Of a DNA stretch of 64,000 nucleotides, positions 55,602-61,008 are shown piece by piece; positions within the stretch are counted from its first letter, which is position 1; the number at the start of each line of letters is the position of its first letter. The position numbers and the translations under genes were made by a program. Source of the DNA: a virus; the IMG/VR virus record IMGVR_UViG_3300042890_000947, positions 1 to 64,000 of that record; one strand, 5' to 3'. The notes beneath the pieces were generated by a model that was given only the letters and a program-made list of their open reading frames with translations, was not told the origin of the DNA and made no database searches.

Positions 55602-55736
55602 ATGATGTTCAAACTCACTTCATTATCTGCTATCGGAGCTAAGTCGTTGGCCAAGCAGTATGTGAGATTCGGTTACAAACTGGTCTCACAAATTTATGAC
55701 AAGAAGAAAGAGATATACATTAGTACATTTAAGTAA
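55602..55736 (+). CDS. 44-residue basic peptide
   Basis: ATG 55602 (or 55605) behind AAGGAG. Codes MMFKLTSLSAIGAKSLAKQY, then VRFGYKLVSQIYDKKK. Amphipathic and basic. The strong ribosome site supports translation. Lies between tRNA-Glu and a CAT tRNA. Not recognised. Confidence 0.5.
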   Translation: MMFKLTSLSAIGAKSLAKQYVRFGYKLVSQIYDKKKEIYISTFK

Positions 55737-55739
55737 TAA

Positions 55740-55815
55740 GGCGGATAGGACAAAGAAGGTAAGTCGTCGGTCTCATAAGCCGAAGGAGTTGGGGCAGATC
55801 CAACATCCGCAACCA
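55740..55815 (+). tRNA. tRNA with CAT anticodon, mismatch at 1:72
   Basis: GGCGGAT pairs with ATCCGCA except for a first-position G-A mismatch. Anticodon arm TCGGT-CTCATAA-GCCGA, T-arm GTTGG-GGCAGAT-CCAAC (T-loop without TTC), CCA. The open 1:72 pair recalls initiator tRNA, but the three G-C pairs of the initiator anticodon stem are missing. Confidence 0.7.
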
Positions 55816-55816
55816 A

Positions 55817-55891
55817 CCCGTTTTAGTTCAATGGTTAGAACGCATGTCTGTGGAACATGATACGGTGGTTCGATTCCACCACTCGGGACCA
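55817..55891 (+). tRNA. tRNA-His (GTG)
   Basis: Anticodon arm CATGT-CTGTGGA-ACATG, T-arm GGTGG-TTCGATT-CCACC, CCA. The acceptor CCCGTTT/ACTCGGG has two mismatches. Confidence 0.82.
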
Positions 55892-55944
55892 CTTTGTTCA
55901 TTCATTTGTACATATAGACGCTTCGCGTACAAACGAATAGACAT

Positions 55945-56018
55945 TGCCGGGTCGTCTAACGGTAGGACGCATGACTCTGACTCATGCTATCGTGGTTCGA
56001 ATCCATGCCTGGCAGCCA
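55945..56018 (+). tRNA. tRNA-Gln (CTG)
   Basis: Acceptor TGCCGGG/CCTGGCA, anticodon arm CATGA-CTCTGAC-TCATG, T-arm CGTGG-TTCGAAT-CCATG, CCA. Second Gln tRNA, reading CAG. Confidence 0.88.
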
Positions 56019-56034
56019 GAATAAATAAGTTAAT

Positions 56035-56110
56035 GGAGCCGTAGCAAAACGATTAATGCGCGGGACTGCAAATCCTTGAGGTATCAGTTTGAATCTGATC
56101 GGCTCCTCCA
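56035..56110 (+). tRNA. tRNA-Cys (GCA)
   Basis: Acceptor GGAGCCG/CGGCTCC, anticodon loop CTGCAAA in a GGGA/TCCT stem, T-arm ATCAG-TTTGAAT-CTGAT, CCA. Confidence 0.88.
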
Positions 56111-56115
56111 ATAAT

Positions 56116-56207
56116 GCATTCGTATCCCCCTCCGCTACGAACGGAGAGAAAGGTAACTGGAAATGGTATAACAACTAATGCAGGTTCGAATCCTGTCGAA
56201 TGCTCCA
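56116..56207 (+). tRNA. tRNA-like gene with misplaced arms (ACG, Arg?)
   Basis: Acceptor GCATTCG/CGAATGC, T-arm GCAGG-TTCGAAT-CCTGT and CCA are perfect. The only good anticodon arm, CTCCG-CTACGAA-CGGAG (anticodon ACG), starts 7 nt after the acceptor, where the D-arm should be. A D-loop-like stretch (TAACTGGAAATGGTA) lies after it. Either a rearranged tRNA or a pseudogene. Confidence 0.5.
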
Positions 56208-56223
56208 TTAAAGGAAAAAATTA

Positions 56224-56571
56224 ATGAAGCTTATTAAAACTTTAATTGCTACATCATTTTTATTTGTGGCAATGCCTTCTGCTCATGCTACCGTTGCTTC
56301 CTGGTATGATTGTGTGAAACCGGGTGAATGTAGTAAGAGCAAGATTACTGCTAACGGGGAAAGATTTAACCCCAATGCGTTGACAGCGGCGCATAAGACT
56401 CTTCCTTTCGGTACAAAAGTTCGTATTACCTATAAGGGAAGGTCAGTTGTCGTGAGAATAAATGATCGCGGCCCATTTATTAAGGGTCGTCATATTGATC
56501 TTTCCAGGGCTGCTGCTCGGAAGATTGGATGTCATGGAGTTTGTAAAGTACAAATAGCTGTGATAAAATAA
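56224..56571 (+). CDS. RlpA-like secreted double-psi barrel protein
   Basis: 115 residues. Signal peptide ([20 protein letters not shown]), then [30 protein letters not shown] and [23 protein letters not shown], the full RlpA/expansin-like barrel with the catalytic Asp in RINDRGPF. RlpA enzymes cut naked glycan strands at septa. In a phage it may weaken peptidoglycan late in infection or remodel the wall. No SPOR domain. It stands alone between tRNAs. Confidence 0.82.
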   Translation: MKLIKTLIATSFLFVAMPSAHATVASWYDCVKPGECSKSKITANGERFNPNALTAAHKTLPFGTKVRITYKGRSVVVRINDRGPFIKGRHIDLSRAAARKIGCHGVCKVQIAVIK

Positions 56572-56670
56572 TATGTGTTAGAGGTTTGTGAGTGGACTGT
56601 AATTGACTGGAAACTCTCGTTAATCATAAAAGTGGAGGGCGTAACCACTATAAGAAATCGCATCGAATTT
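56572..56670 (+). other. gene-free spacer before tRNA-Ser
   Basis: About 100 bp holding AGTGG-AGGGCGTAA-CCACT and a GAGT...ACTC pairing. No tRNA body or ORF found. Confidence 0.3.
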
Positions 56671-56758
56671 GGATAGATGGCCGAGCGGCTGAAGGCGCCA
56701 GTCTTGAAAACTGGAGAACAGAAATGTTTCGTGGGTTCGAATCCTACTCTATCCGCCA
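56671..56758 (+). tRNA. tRNA-Ser (TGA)
   Basis: Acceptor GGATAGA/TCTATCC, D-arm GCCGAGCGGCTGAAGGC, anticodon arm CCAGT-CTTGAAA-ACTGG, long variable arm, T-loop TTCGAAT, CCA. A textbook class II serine tRNA. Confidence 0.92.
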
Positions 56759-56763
56759 CTTTC

Positions 56764-56869
56764 GGGACGCAGCCAGAGTAACTGAGACAACTGGCTTAAT
56801 GAGTAACTGCTGGCAAAGCCGCTAAATGACTTTCTCAGGTCGTGCAGAGGCTCACGTACCCGATCCAAT
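56764..56869 (+). ncRNA. tRNA-like RNA with NCCA end
   Basis: TCGGG (56764-) pairs with CCCGA directly before TCCA. Interior helices: GCCAG/CTGGC, CTGAG/CTCAG, and CGTG-CAGAGGCT-CACG in the T-arm position. There is no TTCRA T-loop and no clear anticodon arm. It may be a tRNA remnant or a stable RNA borrowing tRNA 3' processing. Confidence 0.35.
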
Positions 56870-56884
56870 TAAAAGGAAAACAAT

Positions 56885-57031
56885 ATGAGTAAAGACTGTG
56901 GTTGCGGAAGAAGTCCAACTGGAAAATGTATTGGTTGGCATGGGTTGACAAACGAAGATTATTCTGCTAAACTTAAAGAATACGAAAAGAAGCAGTTAAT
57001 GGAATCTGCCCCACAACTACTAAAGGAATAA
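56885..57031 (+). CDS. CDGSH-like 48-residue protein
   Basis: ATG 56885, with AAAAGGAAAA upstream. The N-terminus DCGCGRSPTGKCIGWHGL has the C-x-C-x2-S...C-x-G-x-H order of CDGSH iron-sulfur proteins, but one residue shorter between Ser and the third Cys and with Ile in place of Asp. It may bind a 2Fe-2S cluster or zinc. A helical tail follows. The stop is 3 nt before tRNA-Phe. Confidence 0.5.
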   Translation: MSKDCGCGRSPTGKCIGWHGLTNEDYSAKLKEYEKKQLMESAPQLLKE

Positions 57032-57033
57032 AT

Positions 57034-57109
57034 GTGTTCTTGGTGAAGCTGGTGCTCACGTTCGCCTGAAGAGCGAAAGAACTCTGTTCGATCCAGAGAG
57101 AACACACCA
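57034..57109 (+). tRNA. tRNA-Phe (GAA)
   Basis: Acceptor GTGTTCT/AGAACAC, anticodon arm TTCGC-CTGAAGA-GCGAA, T-arm CTCTG-TTCGATC-CAGAG, CCA. Confidence 0.9.
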
Positions 57110-57121
57110 AATCGCATATAT

Positions 57122-57129
57122 TATAAATA
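57122..57129 (+). promoter_or_regulatory. T4-type late promoter box
   Basis: Perfect TATAAATA between tRNA-Phe and the secreted protein gene at 57188. Confidence 0.6.
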
Positions 57130-57187
57130 AGTATATACACTATGTTGTATGTTACTAATACGTAATCGTGAAAAGAGGAATACAAAA

Positions 57188-57814
57188 ATGAAGTTTATTG
57201 TTTTAATCGGCGCAGTAGCACTGGCCGCAACTACTTTCACTCCACTCGCTCATGCCAGTGCCGCTCTTGGCGGCCTTGACAAGCAATGTTATAATGCTCT
57301 TCGCAAGGAATGGTCTGGTTGTAATAAGGGATCAGGCGCAGATAATAAGAATCTTCCAGACTTTAAGTTTAATCCGAAGTCTCACGGCAAGCCAGGAAAG
57401 CCAGGCGGTAACGGTGGCAATGGTAATGGCAACGGCGGTACCGATAACGGCGGTGATGGCAACAACGGCGGTGGCGATAATGGCAACGGAGGCGACAACG
57501 GTAACGGAGGCGACAATGGAGGCGATAACGGTAACGGTGGTGATAACGGTAATGGCGGTGACAATGGCAACGGTGGCAATAATGGCGGCGATGGTGGTTG
57601 CCAAGGAGCTGGCGGCGGTAACTGCGGCATAGGAAACGGTGGCGGTGGTGGTAATGGAACCGGCAACGAAGGTAATGGCAACGGCCCTGGAGATAATAGC
57701 AATCAGCCCGACAATAACAACGGCGGTGGTAATAACTCAAACTCTCCTCAACTCAACAGCAATGACATAAAGGGTTTTGATCCTTCCACCGGTCTATACG
57801 GCCCTGGTACCTAA
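57188..57814 (+). CDS. secreted Gly/Asn-rich repeat protein
   Basis: 208 residues from ATG 57188 (GAGGAA 9 nt upstream). Signal peptide (IVLIGAVALAATTFTPLAHA), a short cysteine-containing domain (QCYNALRKEWSGC), then about 130 residues of Gly/Asn/Asp repeats (GDNGNGG units). The export signal indicates a periplasmic or extracellular location. The repeat may form a flexible or Ca-binding sheet, as in bacterial Gly-rich adhesins. A late promoter fits expression with virion genes. Function unknown. Confidence 0.65.
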   Translation: MKFIVLIGAVALAATTFTPLAHASAALGGLDKQCYNALRKEWSGCNKGSGADNKNLPDFKFNPKSHGKPGKPGGNGGNGNGNGGTDNGGDGNNGGGDNGNGGDNGNGGDNGGDNGNGGDNGNGGDNGNGGNNGGDGGCQGAGGGNCGIGNGGGGGNGTGNEGNGNGPGDNSNQPDNNNGGGNNSNSPQLNSNDIKGFDPSTGLYGPGT

Positions 57815-57823
57815 TCACACAAA

Positions 57824-57899
57824 GCGTCTTGGGAGGTGTTGGCAATCTCATCGGTCTCATAAGCCGAACAACCCAGTTCGAAACTTGGAAGACGCACCA
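57824..57899 (+). tRNA. third tRNA with CAT anticodon
   Basis: Acceptor GCGTCTT/AAGACGC, anticodon arm TCGGT-CTCATAA-GCCGA (identical to the one at 55740), T-loop TTCGAAA, CCA. It is Met or Ile2. Confidence 0.82.
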
Positions 57900-57945
57900 A
57901 ACTAAATACTTCACGGTCAATCAAGGCCAATAATGAGGTATTAAC

Positions 57946-58119
57946 ATGCTAAACACACTCGTTGTATTAGTTCTAGTCGCTGCCGTTCTCTGGGTTCTCT
58001 GGGAAATGTGGCAGAATGGTTGGGATCTTAAGAAGGGTGGCGCTGCTATCGTAGCCGCTGCTGCTGCTTGGTGGGTCTGGGTTCACGATTCAGTATCTTC
58101 ACTAATTTCTGGAATGTAA
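57946..58119 (+). CDS. small two-span membrane protein
   Basis: 57 residues from ATG 57946. Two hydrophobic helices (LVVLVLVAAVLWVLWEMW and AAIVAAAAAWWVWV) with many Trp. Holin-like in size and topology. A weak GAGG lies upstream. Not recognised. Confidence 0.5.
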   Translation: MLNTLVVLVLVAAVLWVLWEMWQNGWDLKKGGAAIVAAAAAWWVWVHDSVSSLISGM

Positions 58120-58135
58120 ATAAAGAACCGTCGTT

Positions 58136-58230
58136 GGCCCGTGACGGTATATAAATCCTCGGGGTGTAAGTTCCTGCCTTGACCCTTCCATAAGGAATCA
58201 CTGATCGCAGTAACCGCTAACGGGCCTCCA
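58136..58230 (+). ncRNA. tRNA-like RNA with acceptor stem and TCCA end
   Basis: GGCCCGT (58136-58142) pairs perfectly with ACGGGCC (58220-58226), followed by T-CCA. The interior shows GGGT...ACCC, CCTT-CCAT-AAGG and ACTG-ATCG-CAGT helices, but no 5+7 anticodon arm and no TTCRA T-loop. Confidence 0.45.
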
Positions 58231-58457
58231 ATTTAAATGCCGATTCCGACGGGAATCGGTCGAGTGCAAGGAAATGGCTGGACGCAAAGACCGGCTAACT
58301 TGGCTAGATGGTGTGGTGCCCGCGCGTGATCTACGAGAGTAGAAGACGTGTCGTTTCCGACCAAGAAAATCTAGGCTGTCGCGTTGAACAGGTATCTGGG
58401 CCGTGACTTGTGGGTGTACCCGAATCCCACCTCACCTTATTAACTATAGGAGCATTA
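58231..58457 (+). other. gene-free structured spacer
   Basis: About 225 bp with CCGATTCC-GACG-GGAATCGG (perfect 8-bp hairpin, about 58242-58261). Towards the 3' end it has GTGGG...CCCAC followed by CTCACC, resembling a tRNA 3' half without CCA. No ORF with a ribosome site before the gene at 58458. Confidence 0.35.
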
Positions 58458-58955
58458 ATGCCTGGACCATTATGGGAAGCGACTAGAGACTTACACCATG
58501 CTTGTGAAGCGCATCCTGTTGGTGCTGCTATGGCAAGTGGTAGTCCACCTATGAAATGGTATGCTGACTGGCTTTCCGCTCTTTACACTATACACTGGGA
58601 AGTTGATCAACATATTCCGAAAGTCATCCATAGAACGGAAAGAGTTCAAAATGACTTGACAGCCACAAACTGTCCTGCTAATATAATACGTGCTGCTAAC
58701 AAATATACCAATTCCTTGATAACGGAAAAAGATATTGCAGGCGCTGCTTATGTTCTTACTGGAGCGCACCTGATGGGCGGCGAGATTATGCGTAGGCGTC
58801 TTGTTGGTTATCCTACTACACATCTGGAATGGGATGATCGTAAAGCTGCACTTGTGGAACTAAACAAGTTTAGAGAGCGTGAAGAGATTGCAGAGGAATC
58901 TAAAAACTGTTTTCATGCTCTTCTAAAGATTATGGACGAAATTAAGGCCGATTAG
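58458..58955 (+). CDS. heme-oxygenase-like protein
   Basis: 165 residues from ATG 58458 (AGGAG upstream). LWEATRDLHHACEAHPVG with a candidate proximal His (13/14), WLSALYTIHWEVDQHIP and AAYVLTGAHLMGGEIMRRRL follow the helical pattern of heme oxygenases. Known heme oxygenases open heme to biliverdin, releasing iron. The G-x-x-x-G-G of the distal helix is only partly kept, so it may be a diverged HO-fold protein. Its last 10 nt lie inside tRNA-Val. Confidence 0.55.
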   Translation: MPGPLWEATRDLHHACEAHPVGAAMASGSPPMKWYADWLSALYTIHWEVDQHIPKVIHRTERVQNDLTATNCPANIIRAANKYTNSLITEKDIAGAAYVLTGAHLMGGEIMRRRLVGYPTTHLEWDDRKAALVELNKFREREEIAEESKNCFHALLKIMDEIKAD

Positions 58956-59021
58956 CTCAGTGGTAGTAGCGTCTCGTTTACACCGAGAATGTCGGGAGTT
59001 CGAATCTCTCATCGGCTACCA
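58946..59021 (+). tRNA. tRNA-Val (TAC)
   Basis: Acceptor GGCCGAT/ATCGGCT, anticodon arm TCTCG-TTTACAC-CGAGA, T-arm GGGAG-TTCGAAT-CTCTC, CCA. Positions 8-10 (TAG) are the stop codon of the upstream gene. Confidence 0.88.
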
Positions 59022-59026
59022 ATAAC

Positions 59027-59108
59027 GCGGATATGGTGAAATGGCAGACACGCTAGTCTTAGGAACTAGTGCTTCGGCGTGGGGGTTCAAGTCCCTCTAT
59101 CCGCACCA
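59027..59108 (+). tRNA. tRNA-Leu (TAG)
   Basis: Acceptor GCGGATA/TATCCGC, anticodon arm CTAGT-CTTAGGA-ACTAG, variable arm GCTTCGGCG, T-loop TTCAAGT, CCA. Third leucine tRNA. Confidence 0.9.
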
Positions 59109-59113
59109 ACTAC

Positions 59114-59187
59114 GCCTCTATAGTATAAAGGTAGTACACGGCTTTGGTAAAGCCGAGACACAGGATCGATACCTGTTAGAGGCACCA
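59114..59187 (+). tRNA. tRNA-Thr (GGT)
   Basis: Acceptor GCCTCTA/TAGAGGC, anticodon arm CGGCT-TTGGTAA-AGCCG, T-arm ACAGG-ATCGATA-CCTGT, CCA. A TATAAATA box starts at the next base. Confidence 0.87.
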
Positions 59188-59195
59188 TATAAATA
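59188..59195 (+). promoter_or_regulatory. T4-type late promoter box abutting a tRNA
   Basis: Perfect TATAAATA immediately after the CCA of tRNA-Thr and 8 nt before the next tRNA. Confidence 0.55.
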
Positions 59196-59202
59196 GTTAC
59201 AT

Positions 59203-59289
59203 GCTGGCTTGGCTGAACGGCTGAAGGCAACGGTTTTGTAATCCGTCGGAGTAATCCCATTGCAGGTTCGAATCCTGTGGCCAGCACCA
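59203..59289 (+). tRNA. class II (Ser-like) tRNA with Thr anticodon TGT
   Basis: Acceptor GCTGGCT/GGCCAGC, D-arm GCTGAACGGCTGAAGGC (nearly that of the tRNA-Ser at 56671), anticodon arm ACGGT-TTTGTAA-TCCGT with a T-T mismatch, long variable arm with a GGA/TCC stem, T-loop TTCGAAT, CCA. The body is serine-type, but the anticodon reads ACA (Thr). Confidence 0.75.
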
Positions 59290-59308
59290 TTTTTTTAGGA
59301 ACTTAATA

Positions 59309-59803
59309 ATGATTAGAAAGCATCTCGACCTAGACGCCGTTCGTGCGTTTATTCAATCACAATCTCCAGAAACAAAGGTATATCTTGGTGGCGACTCCGA
59401 ACGCTTTCAAATCGATGGCGTGTGGTATGCTGACTACATCAATGTGGTAGTTGTTCATAAGAACGGCAAGAACGGTTGTAAGGTATTTGGTGGTATCGTG
59501 CGTGAGCGCGACTATGACCAGAACAAGGACAAGCCACGGATGCGTTTGATGAATGAAGTAATGAAGACTGCTTCGCTATATCTGGAACTATACGATGTGC
59601 TTGAGGATCGTGAAACAGAAATCCACTTGGACATTAATCCAGACATGAAGCATGGTTCTTCATGCGTTATCAACGAAGCTGTTGGCTACATTCGTGGTAT
59701 GTGTAACATCATACCTCTGGTTAAGCCAAATGCTTGGGCCGCATCTTACTGTGCGGATCGATATAAGGACGCTATTCAACACGCACATAAGGCGGTAGCA
59801 TAA
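59309..59803 (+). CDS. RNase H-like (DUF458/YkuK-type) protein
   Basis: 164 residues. VYLGGDSERF, VVVVHKNGKNGCKVFGG, RMRLMNEVMK and IHLDINPDMKHGSSCVINEA reproduce the acidic residues of the DUF458 RNase H-like fold. Related genes occur in other large phages and in Bacillus (YkuK); the substrate is unknown. The TAA overlaps the next ATG. Confidence 0.7.
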   Translation: MIRKHLDLDAVRAFIQSQSPETKVYLGGDSERFQIDGVWYADYINVVVVHKNGKNGCKVFGGIVRERDYDQNKDKPRMRLMNEVMKTASLYLELYDVLEDRETEIHLDINPDMKHGSSCVINEAVGYIRGMCNIIPLVKPNAWAASYCADRYKDAIQHAHKAVA

Positions 59804-60000
59804 TGTTTATCAAGTTAACGAATATGGTTCCTGAACGAAAAGGTGATCCTCTATACCTCAATGTAAATCATATCAAGGTGGTATATGAGGATCACGTTGA
59901 AGGAGGCAGTCTTTTGACTCAAGTCCATGCAGAGAATGTTACATGGTCTGTCGAAGAAAGTCTTGGTGAAGTAATGAAGTTGATTGGAGAAGCAGTTTAA
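59803..60000 (+). CDS. FlbD-like small protein
   Basis: 65 residues. FIKLTNM...LYLNVNHIKVVYED...VTWSVEESLGEVMKLI follows the FlbD-type pattern: an I-K-L-T start, L-N-x2-I, and a V-E-S-x2-E-V end. FlbD proteins are small flagellar-operon proteins of unknown activity. Phage copies are also uncharacterised. Confidence 0.55.
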   Translation: MFIKLTNMVPERKGDPLYLNVNHIKVVYEDHVEGGSLLTQVHAENVTWSVEESLGEVMKLIGEAV

Positions 60001-60001
60001 A

Positions 60002-60427
60002 ATGGCAAGATTTTTCGTTATGATTTGTGTTGTTATCTTCGCAATCTTTACGTTGGTTGTCGGAGCTAAAGCGGAAGTATTCATTACGATTGATAAGTCG
60101 GATCAAACAATGTATGTTGAAACTTTGACCGATACATATGAATGGCCAATTTCTACGGGTCGAGAAGGATACAATACACCGTCTGGAGAATATCGTCCGT
60201 ATCTACTTAAGAAACTTCACTATAGCAAGAAGTATGATAATGCGCCGATGCCTTGGTCAATCTTCTTTCACGAAGGATACGCAATTCATGCGACTGGCGA
60301 AGTAGAGCGTCTTGGATCTCCAGCATCTCACGGTTGTGTTAGACTTGAACTGAGAAATGCTCGTTGGTTATATCGCCTAATAGATGAAAGTGGCAAAGAG
60401 AATACATATATACGTGTAATAGAATAA
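60002..60427 (+). CDS. secreted L,D-transpeptidase (YkuD domain)
   Basis: 141 residues from ATG 60002. N-terminal signal/anchor (MICVVIFAIFTLVVGAKA), then a YkuD domain ending in the catalytic SPASHGCVRL (C112, H110). L,D-transpeptidases make 3-3 peptidoglycan crosslinks or attach proteins to the wall, and are dominant in Rhizobiales-type hosts. A phage copy could strengthen or remodel the wall during infection. Ends 1 nt before tRNA-Ser. Confidence 0.88.
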   Translation: MARFFVMICVVIFAIFTLVVGAKAEVFITIDKSDQTMYVETLTDTYEWPISTGREGYNTPSGEYRPYLLKKLHYSKKYDNAPMPWSIFFHEGYAIHATGEVERLGSPASHGCVRLELRNARWLYRLIDESGKENTYIRVIE

Positions 60428-60428
60428 T

Positions 60429-60518
60429 GGAAGGTTGGCCGAGTGGTCTAAGGCACCTCACTGCTAACGAGACGTACCTTAATCGGTACCGAGGGTTCGA
60501 ATCCCTCACCTTCCGCCA
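60429..60518 (+). tRNA. tRNA-Ser (GCT)
   Basis: Acceptor GGAAGGT/ACCTTCC, anticodon loop CTGCTAA, long variable arm, T-arm GAGGG-TTCGAAT-CCCTC, CCA. Last tRNA of the cluster. Confidence 0.9.
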
Positions 60519-60526
60519 TATAAATA
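60519..60526 (+). promoter_or_regulatory. T4-type late promoter box abutting a tRNA
   Basis: Perfect TATAAATA starting at the base after the tRNA-Ser CCA, 25 nt before the Dps gene. Same arrangement as at 59188. Confidence 0.6.
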
Positions 60527-60550
60527 GTGATATAATTTAGAGGAAATAAA

Positions 60551-60994
60551 ATGGAAGAATTAGTAGAAAAGATGAAGGCGGTATTAGCAAGTACCTTTGC
60601 TGCTGGACTTAAAGCTCAGTCGTATCACTGGAATGTAATTGGTTCCGATTTCCCACAACTACATGATTTCTTCGCAACTATCTATGAGGACTATCAGGGT
60701 GCAGTAGATCCACTAGCGGAACACATTCGTCAGTTGGACGCTTTTGCACCTCAGACATTGACAAGGATGAAAGAATTGTCTATAATAATGGAGGATGAGA
60801 AAATTCCTACTGCGGAAAAGATGATTGCCAATCTTCAGACCTGTAACGAGAATCTTTCTAACTTAGTTATTGAAGCGTATGAAATGGCAGAAGCACAGAA
60901 GATGTATGGTCTTTCCAACTATCTTCAGGATCGTATTACTGCTCAAATGAAACTTAACTGGATGATCAAGGCAACAATGGGCAAGAAGTCCTAA
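60551..60994 (+). CDS. Dps-like ferritin-fold protein
   Basis: 147 residues. KAQSYHWNVIGSDFPQLHDFFATIYEDYQGAVDPLAEHIRQL holds the inter-subunit ferroxidase ligands H26, H38, D53 and E57, with the same spacing as Listeria Dps. Dodecamers store iron and protect DNA from peroxide. Likely expressed late, to shield phage DNA or to sequester iron, possibly linked with the heme-oxygenase-like gene. Normal length for Dps. Confidence 0.85.
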   Translation: MEELVEKMKAVLASTFAAGLKAQSYHWNVIGSDFPQLHDFFATIYEDYQGAVDPLAEHIRQLDAFAPQTLTRMKELSIIMEDEKIPTAEKMIANLQTCNENLSNLVIEAYEMAEAQKMYGLSNYLQDRITAQMKLNWMIKATMGKKS

Positions 60995-61008
60995 AAAGGA
61001 TATTTATT

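Noticed and set aside
57252-57740. Minus- and plus-strand ORFs across the Gly/Asn-rich gene
   Set aside because: Shadow frames of a GC-rich repeat; compositions are extreme and there are no signals.
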